64,000 bases of DNA from Salinibacterium sp. GTDB lineage: Bacteria; Actinomycetota; Actinomycetes; Actinomycetales; Microbacteriaceae. The notes beneath the pieces are model-generated. The model was not told the origin of the DNA. It was given only the letters and a program-made list of their open reading frames with translations, and ran no database searches. Shown here piece by piece: positions 15,565 to 22,931 of the stretch. How positions within the stretch are numbered: position 1 is the first letter of the stretch; every line of letters begins with the position of its first letter. The position numbers and the translations under genes are program-made. The DNA lies in assembly GCA_019638845.1 (NCBI GenBank), contig JAHBSZ010000002.1, positions 186,001 to 250,000 on the forward strand, read 5' to 3'.

Positions 15565-16494
15565 GTGAATCTCACCCACCTCGACTCGGATGGTCGCGCG
15601 CGCATGGTCGACGTCGGCGACAAGGCGATCACGAAACGTAGCGCGACCGCAGCGGGACTGTTCACCACGACCCCCGAGGTGATCGCGCTCGTGCGTGCCG
15701 ACGACCTCCCCAAGGCAGACGTGCTGGCCACCGCGCGCATCGCCGGAATCGCCGGGGCAAAGCGCACGAGCGAACTCATTCCGCTGTGTCATCAACTTGC
15801 CCTCAGCTCGGTCACCGTCGACTTCGAGATCGGGGACACTGCGATTGGAATCACAGCGACAGCGAAAACTACCGGCAAGACCGGAGTCGAGATGGAAGCC
15901 CTCACCGCAGTGGCGATCGCGGGGCTCACGCTGCACGACATGACCAAGGCTGTCGACCCGCATTCGGTGCTCGGGGAGATCCGGCTCGTCTCGAAGTCGG
16001 GCGGCAAGAGTCGCCCCACCGTGCAGCCCAAGACCGCAGCCGTCATCGTCGCCTCAACTCAGGGCGCGGCCGGGTTGCGGGATGACACCACCGGGCCGCG
16101 TATCACCGAATGGCTCGAGGCCGCGGGTTATGTCACGGAAAAGTCCGTGGTCGCCGACGCCGATATCGCTGCCGAACTGGAGCGGGTTCTCGCCACCGGC
16201 CCCGCCGTCATCATCACGACGGGCGGTACCGGCATGAGCCCGACGGATGCCACGCCCGAAGCCACGCGTGCGCTCCTCGACCGCGAGCTGCCGGGAGTCG
16301 CCGAGGCGATCCGCGCCCGCGGGCTGCCCCACGCCCCGAAGGCCGCACTCAGCCGTGGCCTCGCCGGCACCGCGGGCGGAACCGTCATCGTCAACTTGCC
16401 CGGCTCAACCGGTGGCGTCGCGGACGGCCTCGCTGTGCTCGACGATCTACTCGAGCACCTCGTCGCCCAGGTCGCTGGCGGCGGGCAGCACTAG
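15565..16494 (+). CDS. moaCB: bifunctional MoaC-MogA molybdenum cofactor protein
   Basis: A fusion of two cofactor enzymes, 309 residues. The MoaC half (about 1-155) makes cyclic pyranopterin monophosphate with MoaA; it has KRTSELIPLCHQLALS and GVEMEALTAVAIAGLT. The MogA/MoaB half (about 165-309) adenylates molybdopterin; it has TTGGTGMSPTDATPEATR and NLPGSTGGV. GTG at 15565 is preferred because GGAAG lies ten bases upstream; GTG at 15556 is also possible. The 3' end overlaps the convergent EamA gene by 48 bases. This fusion is a known actinobacterial arrangement. Confidence 0.9.
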   Translation: MNLTHLDSDGRARMVDVGDKAITKRSATAAGLFTTTPEVIALVRADDLPKADVLATARIAGIAGAKRTSELIPLCHQLALSSVTVDFEIGDTAIGITATAKTTGKTGVEMEALTAVAIAGLTLHDMTKAVDPHSVLGEIRLVSKSGGKSRPTVQPKTAAVIVASTQGAAGLRDDTTGPRITEWLEAAGYVTEKSVVADADIAAELERVLATGPAVIITTGGTGMSPTDATPEATRALLDRELPGVAEAIRARGLPHAPKAALSRGLAGTAGGTVIVNLPGSTGGVADGLAVLDDLLEHLVAQVAGGGQH

Positions 16495-17358
16495 AGCGGT
16501 TTTGCGACGCCGCACGATAACCGCGATCGCCAGTCCCGCGAGCATCACCGCGCCGCCCACGACCTCGGAGGTGGTCGGCTGCTCGTTGACCGCCACCCAC
16601 GCGGCGAGGATGCCGATGATCGGTACGAGGAGGGTGAAGGGCACCACCGCGCTCGTCGGGTACTTGGCGAGCAGGGTGTTCCAGATTCCGTAGCCGATGA
16701 GCGAGGCGAAGACTGCCGTGTAGATCGTCGACAGGATGGCAATCCACGACAGATGAGTGAGCGAGTCGATGACCACCGCGGGTGTATCCACGATCAGCGC
16801 GAGAGCTAGAGCGGGTATCGGCACGATCATCCCCGACCACACCACGAGCGACAGCCCAGACGTGGCTTTGGCCCGCCGACTCAACACGTTGCCGACCGCC
16901 CAGGACAGCGCGGCAAGCAGCAGTACGACAATGGGCAACCATGGTGCCGCATAGCTGTGCCCAACGACAACAACGACGAGCCCGGCCATGCCTATCGAGA
17001 TTCCAATCAACTGCTTGCGGGTAGGACGCTCGCGCAACACGATCGCCGACACGATCACCGACAGCACCACCTGTGTCTGTAGCAGTAGCGATGCGAGGCC
17101 CGGAGGCATTCCGAGCGCGAGCGACAAGTAGAGCAACGCGAACTGCCCGAGGCTGAGGAAAGTGCCGATGAGCAGCACATTTTTCCAGCCGATGTTGGGC
17201 GGTTTGAGGAAGAATATCGCCGGAATCGCCACGAGAATGAAGCGCAGCGCGAGGAAGACGAGGGGCGGAACGCCGTCTAGACCGAAGTCGATGACAACGA
17301 AGTTCAGTCCCCAAATCACGACAACGAGGAGTGCGAGAAGGGTATGACGAGGGAGCAC
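16447..17358 (-). CDS. EamA/DMT-family transporter
   Basis: A 303-residue membrane protein with ten predicted helices in two EamA repeats. The first repeat ends in QTQVVLSVIVSAIVLRERPT, and the second contains PFTLLVPIIGILAAWVAVNE, both typical of drug/metabolite exporters of the RarD/YdcZ type. It starts with GTG at 17358. It sits in the middle of the molybdenum cofactor genes but on the opposite strand, and its C-terminus overlaps the end of the MoaC-MogA gene by 48 bases. Substrate unknown. Confidence 0.82.
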   Translation of the reverse strand: MLPRHTLLALLVVVIWGLNFVVIDFGLDGVPPLVFLALRFILVAIPAIFFLKPPNIGWKNVLLIGTFLSLGQFALLYLSLALGMPPGLASLLLQTQVVLSVIVSAIVLRERPTRKQLIGISIGMAGLVVVVVGHSYAAPWLPIVVLLLAALSWAVGNVLSRRAKATSGLSLVVWSGMIVPIPALALALIVDTPAVVIDSLTHLSWIAILSTIYTAVFASLIGYGIWNTLLAKYPTSAVVPFTLLVPIIGILAAWVAVNEQPTTSEVVGGAVMLAGLAIAVIVRRRKTALVLPAASDLGDEVLE

Positions 17359-17390
17359 ATTCCCAGCATCCCACTCTAAGGTGGCAGGCT

Positions 17391-17807
17391 ATGACCATGG
17401 TCGTCTACGCTCTCGTCACTGACGAGCCCATCGACGTCACCCCGATCGAGGAATTCGTGCAGGATCCCGTCAACGGAGCGGTGGTGACATTCAGCGGCGT
17501 CATCCGTGATCACGATGACGGGCGCCCCGTAACCGGGATCGATTATGAGGCTCACCCCGAGGCGCAGCGGTTCCTCGAGGAGTGCTGCGAGATCGTGGCT
17601 GCGGAGACGGGACTGCGGGTCGCGGCGGCACATCGCACGGGGTCGCTGGTCATCGGGGACATCGCGCTCGTGGCATCCGTCGCTGCGCCGCACCGGGCCG
17701 AGGCTTTCACCGCCTGCGCGCGCGTCGTCGAGCTCATCAAGCTCACCGTGCCGATCTGGAAGCGTCAACACCTCGCGGTGGGCGACGCCGAGTGGGTCGG
17801 GATCTAG
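17391..17807 (+). CDS. moaE: molybdopterin synthase catalytic subunit
   Basis: The large subunit of molybdopterin synthase, which adds two sulfurs to the pterin precursor using MoaD thiocarboxylate. The 138-residue protein has GAVVTFSGVIRDHDDG, YEAHPEA with the catalytic region, HRTGSLVIGD and the C-terminal VPIWKRQ with the active-site lysine. ATG 17391 has AAGGTGG upstream; a second ATG two codons later is possible. It converges with moaD (three bases between the stops), so its small partner subunit is encoded tail to tail on the other strand. Confidence 0.93.
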   Translation: MTMVVYALVTDEPIDVTPIEEFVQDPVNGAVVTFSGVIRDHDDGRPVTGIDYEAHPEAQRFLEECCEIVAAETGLRVAAAHRTGSLVIGDIALVASVAAPHRAEAFTACARVVELIKLTVPIWKRQHLAVGDAEWVGI

Positions 17808-17810
17808 GCG

Positions 17811-18056
17811 CTACCCGCCGGCGAACGGTGGCAGCACGTCAGCCACGGCACCCAGTGCTCGCGAATCGTCGCGGCTGACGACGCCGTCGACGAGGAACGA
17901 TCCGGATGCCAGCACTCGCGCCATGGCGTCGCCATAGCGTTCGACGAGCAGCACCCGAAGGGCACCAACGGTTGCGACGTGGGGAAGGATCTCCTCCCGC
18001 ACGCCCGCGGCTTCGGCCGCTGCGGCGAAGTACCGTACCGTCACGACCTCACCCAC
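17811..18056 (-). CDS. moaD: molybdopterin synthase sulfur carrier subunit
   Basis: An 81-residue ubiquitin-fold protein. It ends in the diglycine PFAGG, which is adenylated by MoeB and turned into a thiocarboxylate. The N-terminus [14 protein letters not shown] is typical of MoaD. It starts with GTG, and its first eight bases overlap the end of moaA, so it is coupled to moaA and converges with moaE. Confidence 0.92.
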   Translation of the reverse strand: MGEVVTVRYFAAAAEAAGVREEILPHVATVGALRVLLVERYGDAMARVLASGSFLVDGVVSRDDSRALGAVADVLPPFAGG

Positions 18057-19113
18057 CGATCGCCCCCATGCTTCGCTCCGGGCGCACGAAGTCGGCGAGA
18101 TCCATTCCGTGGCCCTTCTGCTTGCCCCACATCGCCGCGCGCCACCAGTCGGCGATCATCGCGTCGTCCGATCCAGAGCGCAGCAGACCGCGCAGGTCGG
18201 TCTCGTCGTCCCCGAACAAGCACGAGCGCACCGTGCCCTCAGCGGTAATCCGCGTGCGGTCGCAAGCCTCGCAGAAACTGCGGGTGACAGAGGCGATCAC
18301 GCCCACGGTCGACGGGCCTCCGTCGACCAACCATTCTTCGGCGGGTGCTGACGGGTCTTCGCGATGCGGCTCGGTGAGGGTGAATCGTGTGGAGAGCGCG
18401 TCGAGCAGTTCCGCAGCGTCCACCATGTTGTCCCGCGCCCACGCCTCATCGGCGTCGAGCGGCATCTGCTCGATGAAGCGAAGACGCACGCCGTTGGCGA
18501 GCGACCACTCGAGCAGGTCGGCGGCACCGGCGAGCGTGTCGCGCATGAGCACGGCGTTGATCTTGAGCGGGGTGATCCCGGCGCGCTTGGCGGCTTCGAT
18601 CCCCGCGAACACCGACGGCAAGCGGTCGCGGCGGGTGAGGCGGGCGAAGTGGTCGCGGTCGACGGTATCGAGGGAGATGTTGAGGCGGGTGAGCCCCGCG
18701 GCGACGAGCTCGTCGATGCGCTTGTCGAGACCGATCCCGTTGGTCGTCATGCTCACGGATGCCCCGCCCGCAACCGCTGCCGACCGTTCGATGATCTCCG
18801 CCAGATCGTTGCGCATGAGCGGTTCCCCGCCCGTGAACCGAATGTCGGTGATCCCCAGATCGCGAACGCCGATACCGACGAGCCGCGCGATCTCGACGGG
18901 CGTGAGCAGGTCGTCCCGTGGGATTGCCGGCAGCCCGGCCTCGGGCATGCAGTAGGTGCAGCGCAGGGAACACTTCTCGGTGACGGAGATCCTGAGGTCG
19001 TGCGCAGTTCGACCGTGCTGATCGATGAGGCCCACTGAGTCCGGGCGTCCGTCGGTTGCAGGGCGCTCCGACGGTGCTCGGCGCAAGGCCGGCATGCCGA
19101 GAGAAAGGGTCAC
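18049..19113 (-). CDS. moaA: GTP 3',8-cyclase (radical SAM)
   Basis: Converts GTP to 3',8-cyclo-GTP, the first cofactor step. Radical SAM motif: CSLRCTYC (CxxxCxxC) near residue 50. The C-terminal cluster cysteines lie in [11 protein letters not shown] and RSCLFG, and the protein ends in the conserved GG (MGAIGG). GTG at 19113 gives 354 residues; an ATG six codons later (19095) may be the true start because no ribosome binding site precedes either. The divergent molybdopterin oxidoreductase gene starts only 15 bases away at 19129. Confidence 0.93.
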   Translation of the reverse strand: MTLSLGMPALRRAPSERPATDGRPDSVGLIDQHGRTAHDLRISVTEKCSLRCTYCMPEAGLPAIPRDDLLTPVEIARLVGIGVRDLGITDIRFTGGEPLMRNDLAEIIERSAAVAGGASVSMTTNGIGLDKRIDELVAAGLTRLNISLDTVDRDHFARLTRRDRLPSVFAGIEAAKRAGITPLKINAVLMRDTLAGAADLLEWSLANGVRLRFIEQMPLDADEAWARDNMVDAAELLDALSTRFTLTEPHREDPSAPAEEWLVDGGPSTVGVIASVTRSFCEACDRTRITAEGTVRSCLFGDDETDLRGLLRSGSDDAMIADWWRAAMWGKQKGHGMDLADFVRPERSMGAIGG

Positions 19114-19128
19114 ACAGTAAAGTCAACC

Positions 19129-19722
19129 ATGAGCATCTTCACTCGCGGCTTCTCAGGTCGCGGCAGGGACGACAATCCTGCGCTTCCGCCCGGCCAATAC
19201 CTCACAGAGGACTTCCCCGTTCTCTCCGCCGGGCCCACTCCCAACGTCGACACCGACCACTGGGAGTTCACGATCACTACCGAGTCCGGCGCTGTCCACA
19301 AGTGGAACTGGGAGCAGCTCATGGCGCTTCCGAGCGAAGACATCCACACGGACATCCACTGCGTCACCCGCTGGTCAAAGCTCGGCACAACGTGGCGCGG
19401 GGTTTCGCTCGACACTCTGTTCGCGGAGGTGGAGACCGAGTATGACTACGTCATGGAACACTCCTACGGTGGATACACGACCAACCTTCCGTACGAGGAC
19501 ATCCGTGACGGCAAGGCCTGGATCGCGCACACCTTCGAGGGCGAACCCCTCGACCCCGAACACGGTGGGCCTGCGCGGATGCTGGTTCCGCACCTGTACT
19601 TCTGGAAGAGCGCGAAGTGGATCCACGGGCTCACCATGATGAAGGATGACGACCCAGGGTTCTGGGAACAGAACGGCTATCACGCCTATGGCGACCCGTG
19701 GCAAGAGCAGCGCTATTGGTAG
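19129..19722 (+). CDS. molybdopterin-dependent oxidoreductase (sulfite oxidase fold, MsrP-like)
   Basis: A 197-residue protein that is only the catalytic domain of the sulfite oxidase family. Cys78 in IHCVTRWSKLGT is the molybdenum ligand, and DHWEFTITTES to WNWEQLMALP is the usual lead-in. There is no signal peptide, so unlike MsrP/YedY it should stay in the cytoplasm. It is followed with a 25-base overlap by a flavin reductase and then a small zinc-ribbon protein, which probably supply its electrons. This explains the surrounding cofactor genes. Substrate unknown. Confidence 0.85.
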   Translation: MSIFTRGFSGRGRDDNPALPPGQYLTEDFPVLSAGPTPNVDTDHWEFTITTESGAVHKWNWEQLMALPSEDIHTDIHCVTRWSKLGTTWRGVSLDTLFAEVETEYDYVMEHSYGGYTTNLPYEDIRDGKAWIAHTFEGEPLDPEHGGPARMLVPHLYFWKSAKWIHGLTMMKDDDPGFWEQNGYHAYGDPWQEQRYW

Positions 19723-20426
19723 CGACCCCTCGACCTGGATCGTGGACTGTGGGCACCGTCTCGTCGACCCACGCTGAGACCCCTTCGGGCCGCAGCCTCT
19801 GGATCGAGCTGCCCGACTGGCCGGGCAACATCGCCGGCCAGCACGTCGATGTGCGACTGACCGCGCCCGACGGCTATCAGGCGACCCGGTCGTACTCGCT
19901 CGCCTCCTCCGGATCCGCCGCACGCGTACAACTCGCCGTCGACCGACTCCCGGATGGCGAGGTGTCTCCCTACCTTGTCGATGACCTGCAGCCGGGCGAC
20001 ATGCTGGAGGTGCGCGGTCCGCTCGGTGGGTGGTTCGTCTGGAAAGAAGAACAGACCCAGCCCGTACAGCTCATCGCCGGCGGCTCGGGAGTGGTGCCGC
20101 TGGTTGCGATGATCCGGGCCCACGCGGCATCCGGATCGACCGCTCCCATGCAGTTGCTGTACTCGGTGCGCACCCCGGAGGACCGCTTCTTCGCTGACGA
20201 ACTCTCGGCGCTCGAGAATGTCACCTACGCCTATACCCGGTCAGGGCCTACGGATGCCCGCATCGGGCGTCTGACGAAGGAGCACCTCGCCTCCGCCGTG
20301 CTGCCACCGGGCGCCGCCGTGTACGTGTGCGGGCCCACCGGTTTCGTCGAGGCCGTCGCCTCGTGGCTCGTGGAGCTCGGGCACGACGCGGCATCCGTGA
20401 AGACCGAACGTTTCGGAGGTGCGTGA
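19698..20426 (+). CDS. FAD/NAD(P)-binding ferredoxin reductase-like protein
   Basis: A 242-residue flavoprotein. The FAD domain has RSYSLASS (RxYS motif, about residues 57-60). The NAD(P) domain has IAGGSGVVPLVAMIRA (about 132-147) and the C-terminal YVCGPTGFV. There is no iron-sulfur domain. It probably passes electrons from NAD(P)H to the molybdopterin enzyme encoded just upstream. The GTG at 19698 overlaps that gene by 25 bases; a TTG at 19716 is an alternative start. Confidence 0.82.
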   Translation: MARAALLVATPRPGSWTVGTVSSTHAETPSGRSLWIELPDWPGNIAGQHVDVRLTAPDGYQATRSYSLASSGSAARVQLAVDRLPDGEVSPYLVDDLQPGDMLEVRGPLGGWFVWKEEQTQPVQLIAGGSGVVPLVAMIRAHAASGSTAPMQLLYSVRTPEDRFFADELSALENVTYAYTRSGPTDARIGRLTKEHLASAVLPPGAAVYVCGPTGFVEAVASWLVELGHDAASVKTERFGGA

Positions 20427-20701
20427 TGACCGATCATGTTGACGGCAACGCGCTGGCCGGAATTCTGTCGGAGTTGTTTCGCGAAGACATGACGACCGCG
20501 ACGGCGCGCTGCGCCCACTGCGGGGATGTTTCCGTGCTCGCGACCGCGATGGTCTACGACGCCGCACCCGGGTGGTGCGTGCGGTGCCACGTCTGCGAAG
20601 ACGTGCTCATGACCTTCGTACGCGCAGGCGAACGACTGCGGATCGATCTGCGCGGGGTCACCGCGCTTGAGGTGGGGAGCACCAATGCCGTACGAAGTTG
20701 A
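20426..20701 (+). CDS. DUF6510-like small zinc-ribbon protein
   Basis: A 91-residue protein with CAHCG near residue 32 and CVRCHVC near residue 53, four or five cysteines that fit a zinc ribbon or small iron-sulfur site. The ATG shares one base with the stop of the reductase gene (TGATG) and has GGAGG upstream. It is the third gene of the oxidoreductase operon, an arrangement I recall for DUF6510 proteins in actinobacteria. It could be an electron carrier or assembly factor; the function is unknown. Confidence 0.75.
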   Translation: MTDHVDGNALAGILSELFREDMTTATARCAHCGDVSVLATAMVYDAAPGWCVRCHVCEDVLMTFVRAGERLRIDLRGVTALEVGSTNAVRS

Positions 20702-21149
20702 TTTCACGGATGTCTCGACGGTCGGCCTAGAGTCGTCCCCGGTCACGGATGCCCTCGCCGGGCTCCGGGCCAACGAGGCGCGCTACTACCGGAACAAGTA
20801 CGACCACACCTTCACCGTGAGCCCCGCCGAGGAGGTTCCGGAGGTGGTGGAGCGGGTGAGCCGCATCCTGAAGGAGGAGCGCGACATCGTCATCGACTCC
20901 CGCCCTCTCGAGGCGACCGCGTTCGAGGTCGACGGGTTGCGTATGGCGTACGTGTTTTACGAGTCGGGGCTAGCGATCAACGTCATGTACGCCGTCGAAG
21001 ACGGCGGCAAGCGAGCGGTCGGTTTCAAGCTCGCCGAAGGGATGGATGTCCCGGAGGAACTGGCGCCGAAGTTCAAGTTCGCCCGCCAGAAGTCGAAACT
21101 TGCCGGGGTTATCCGCGGTTCGTACTTCGTGATCAAGGGTGCGTACTAG
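20685..21149 (+). CDS. conserved hypothetical protein
   Basis: A 154-residue, soluble, charged protein with no motif that I recognise. It begins MPYEVDFTDVSTVGLESSP and ends VIKGAY. GGGGAG lies seven bases before the ATG at 20685, which overlaps the end of the zinc-ribbon gene by 17 bases, so it may be the fourth gene of that operon. Similar sequences in this bacterial family are sometimes named as phage tail proteins, but there are no phage genes nearby and I do not adopt that name. Confidence 0.75.
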   Translation: MPYEVDFTDVSTVGLESSPVTDALAGLRANEARYYRNKYDHTFTVSPAEEVPEVVERVSRILKEERDIVIDSRPLEATAFEVDGLRMAYVFYESGLAINVMYAVEDGGKRAVGFKLAEGMDVPEELAPKFKFARQKSKLAGVIRGSYFVIKGAY

Positions 21150-21324
21150 GCGGAGGCTTGCGTACCCGGGGGCGTCTAGCCCGCCGCCAGAAGTAGACGG
21201 ATGCGGCCAAGAGCAGCAATCCTATGAAACAGCATAGGGAGCCCGCGAGGACCCCAACGAGCTCGATCACATCACCGAGGATCAGGCCCGCGCCGATGAA
21301 GGCGACTCCGAAAGCCAATATCAC
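21133..21324 (-). CDS. small membrane protein, two helices
   Basis: A 63-residue predicted membrane protein: two hydrophobic segments (about 2-20 and 22-45) followed by a basic tail (WRRARRPRVRKPP) that should face the cytoplasm. It starts with GTG at 21324 or TTG two codons later; GGAG precedes the latter. It overlaps the end of the upstream convergent gene by 17 bases. Function unknown. Confidence 0.5.
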   Translation of the reverse strand: MILAFGVAFIGAGLILGDVIELVGVLAGSLCCFIGLLLLAASVYFWRRARRPRVRKPPPSTHP

Positions 21325-21411
21325 TCCGCCTTGTAACCGAAAGCGTAGAGCGGCTGCTCGATCGCTGGTCGAATTGACGGTTCTAGGTCGATGCGATGCC
21401 TCTGCAACTTG

Positions 21412-21627
21412 TCACATTCGAAGCGCCGTCGTAGCTAACAGCAAACCAAGCCAGGCGACGATTCCAACGACTCCCGCACCAACAAGAACCCAGCGTGCCG
21501 AGTCAATGAATCCCGCCGCCACGAACAGCCCAATCGTGACAAGAAGACAGGCGAATCGGATGAACGTGAGTCGTTGGATTGTGGGCGTCACGACACGACC
21601 TCTCGGCTCAGTGATCTGCTCGAACAT
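21412..21627 (-). CDS. small membrane protein, two helices
   Basis: A 71-residue predicted protein with helices at about 23-40 and 45-65 (LLVTIGLFVAAGFI and WVLVGAGVVGIVAW). ATG 21627 is preferred; an earlier ATG at 21669 would add 14 residues and would put the start directly beside the inverted repeat at 21671-21700. No good ribosome binding site is seen. Not recognised; the call rests on the hydrophobic pattern and codon use. Confidence 0.45.
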   Translation of the reverse strand: MFEQITEPRGRVVTPTIQRLTFIRFACLLVTIGLFVAAGFIDSARWVLVGAGVVGIVAWLGLLLATTALRM

Positions 21628-21648
21628 TACCGGAGGCGGACGTATGAC

Positions 21649-21711
21649 TTGACACAAAGAGGGATACATGGTTGGTTAGTTACTGAACCAACTAACCAAC
21701 ATACAAAGGAG
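21649..21711 (+). promoter_or_regulatory. promoter region with 11-base inverted repeat before the 47-residue gene
   Basis: TTGACA at 21649-21654 is a consensus -35 box. A perfect inverted repeat GTTGGTTAGTT (21671-21681), eight bases, AACTAACCAAC (21690-21700) follows and covers the expected -10 and start region. AAAGGAG at 21705-21711 is a strong ribosome binding site seven bases before the ATG at 21719. The repeat looks like an operator. It could also act on the divergent minus-strand gene. Confidence 0.6.
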
Positions 21712-21718
21712 ATACACA

Positions 21719-21862
21719 ATGTCGAACACCGTAGCAAACACGAAGCCGGTCTACCCCTGGTACGCCGTCCCCACGGTCCTCGCGATCATCATGCTGAGCT
21801 CGGGAGGCTTCGTCCTCCTCCTCGCACACGCGATCTCGATCTTCTCGTCGGTCGGCTACTAA
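21719..21862 (+). CDS. 47-residue single-helix membrane peptide
   Basis: A short gene with its own expression signals: AAAGGAG seven bases upstream, an inverted repeat and -35 box before that, and an intrinsic terminator 24 bases after the TAA. The peptide has a polar N-terminus (MSNTVANTKPVYPWY) and one long hydrophobic stretch of about 25 residues (AVPTVLAIIMLSSGGF and on), ending SSVGY. Codon use is strongly G/C at third positions, as in its neighbours. I do not recognise the family. Possible roles are a small membrane regulator, a holin-like protein or a toxin. Confidence 0.65.
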   Translation: MSNTVANTKPVYPWYAVPTVLAIIMLSSGGFVLLLAHAISIFSSVGY

Positions 21863-21885
21863 GCCCCACTTCGCGTTCACGCCGA

Positions 21886-21918
21886 CGCCCCGCCACCTCT
21901 CGGTGGCCGGGGCGTTTT
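21886..21918 (+). terminator. intrinsic terminator of the 47-residue gene
   Basis: Stem CGCCCCGCCACC (21886-21897), loop TCTC, and complementary arm 21902-21914 with one bulged C, followed by TTTT (21915-21918). It starts 23 bases after the stop codon. A stem this strong with a T run is a standard rho-independent terminator. Confidence 0.88.
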
Positions 21919-21930
21919 GGCGTTACTGGG

Positions 21931-22287
21931 CTAGCGAACCCAACGGCGGTTGCGGAGGCCAGAAACAGCGCGCTGCCTCCATCGATTCCGGATGAGCGCA
22001 GCGACTGCAAGTATCACGATCACCACGGGCACGAACTCAGGCGCAGCCACCATCGACCCGAGCAACACCTCAAGGCCCTCGAACCCGACGAGGGAAGCGG
22101 CCGCAACCCAGCCCCAGCCGGTCAGAACTGACAGGCGATCTGTCATGCTGCGGGCAGCCGCGCGAAGCTCCGCGACGGTCGGGATGCTCGGGCCTTGGAC
22201 CCACGCGGCGCTACTGTGCGGGCGTCCCCCGACCCAGCGCTCAAGCAGTCGATCCTCGACGAGACCCAGTTGCGTCACCGGCGCCAC
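21931..22287 (-). CDS. hypothetical membrane protein downstream of doc
   Basis: A 118-residue protein with a soluble first half and two hydrophobic segments near residues 58-78 and 85-100 (FVPVVIVILAVAALI), then an arginine-rich tail. The GTG at 22287 has GGGGAG eight bases upstream and overlaps the end of doc by 13 bases, so it is probably translated from the same mRNA. Not recognised. A shorter form from ATG 22146 would keep only the membrane part. Confidence 0.5.
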   Translation of the reverse strand: MAPVTQLGLVEDRLLERWVGGRPHSSAAWVQGPSIPTVAELRAAARSMTDRLSVLTGWGWVAAASLVGFEGLEVLLGSMVAAPEFVPVVIVILAVAALIRNRWRQRAVSGLRNRRWVR

Positions 22288-22658
22288 ACTTCGCTCCCCC
22301 GCCGGATCTGCACTGCTATCGGGGCCGTCTCGTCAAGCTCACCCGTCGAGACGGCCATGACCAGCGCGTAAGCCTCGGAGTTGGTCAATGTTAGCCGTCG
22401 CCCGTTCATACCGAGAAAGGCGATGGTTGCGGCCAGCCCGAGCCGTTTGTTGCCATCGAGGAGTGCATGATTGCGGACGATCGAATGCAGCAATGCCGCA
22501 GCCTTTTCCTCCAGAGTCGAGTACGCGTCAGCACCCAGAACCGTTGCCTTTGGCCGGGAGAGTGCCGACTCCAGCAGCCCGTGGTCGCGAACCGGTACCT
22601 CGCCGCCAAGAACTCGCTGCCCGACGTGCATTAGCTCCGGCAGGGTCAGATAGATCAC
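22275..22658 (-). CDS. Doc-like toxin (Fic fold, death on curing)
   Basis: A 127-residue toxin. The Fic motif HALLDGNKR at 64-72 fits the Doc form HxxxDGNKR; Doc kinases phosphorylate elongation factor Tu. The upstream segment LLESALSRPKA and the downstream GRRLTLTNSEAY are typical of Doc. GTG start overlapping the antitoxin stop by four bases (GTGA). Forms a toxin-antitoxin pair with 22655-22858. The target in this organism is inferred from the family. Confidence 0.9.
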   Translation of the reverse strand: MIYLTLPELMHVGQRVLGGEVPVRDHGLLESALSRPKATVLGADAYSTLEEKAAALLHSIVRNHALLDGNKRLGLAATIAFLGMNGRRLTLTNSEAYALVMAVSTGELDETAPIAVQIRRGSEVWRR

Positions 22659-22858
22659 TGTGCGAGGCGCTCCAATGCCTCGGCATAGCGCGGCAGCTCC
22701 TGGTCGAGCACTTGATCGAGCAGTTCAGCGCGACTGTGGTTCTCCACATACTCGCGGACCGCCTGCCGGGCGACGTCCTGCATGGAACGGGACTCCAGCG
22801 CGGCGCGCCGGTTCAGGGCGTCGGCCTCTGCATCGGAAAGGCGAAGTGTCATAGCCAT
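22655..22858 (-). CDS. ribbon-helix-helix antitoxin of the Doc module
   Basis: A 67-residue protein. The N-terminus MAMTLRLSDAEADALNRRA is a ribbon-helix-helix DNA-binding domain (CopG/Arc type), and the acidic C-terminal helix (ELLDQVLDQELPRYAEALERL) should neutralise the toxin. It therefore differs from the Phd-fold antitoxin of phage P1. ATG 22858 or 22852 is the start; the GTG at 22873 lies inside the operator-like repeat. It is likely to repress its own operon through the palindrome at 22862-22887. Confidence 0.8.
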   Translation of the reverse strand: MAMTLRLSDAEADALNRRAALESRSMQDVARQAVREYVENHSRAELLDQVLDQELPRYAEALERLAQ

Positions 22859-22861
22859 ACC

Positions 22862-22887
22862 TGATGGTATCACTCACGATACCAACA
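22862..22887. promoter_or_regulatory. operator-like palindrome of the toxin-antitoxin operon
   Basis: TGGTATC (22865-22871), six bases ACTCAC, and GATACCA (22878-22884) form a perfect 7-base inverted repeat. Two further pairs lie outside one mismatch, giving 9 of 10 positions. It lies four bases upstream of the antitoxin ATG, where an autorepressor would bind. Confidence 0.65.
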
Positions 22888-22931
22888 TTGTGCTTCGTCT
22901 CAGCTAGCAGCTCGTTCATGACCGCTCCCAC

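Noticed and set aside
19113-19129. Third bidirectional leaderless promoter between moaA and the molybdopterin oxidoreductase
   Set aside because: The starts are only 15 bases apart, but the -10-like hexamers do not fit the six- or seven-base spacing on both strands, and the moaA start itself is uncertain.
20685-21149. Naming the 154-residue protein a phage tail protein
   Set aside because: No phage genes surround it and no structural motif was visible; it is more likely attached to the oxidoreductase operon.
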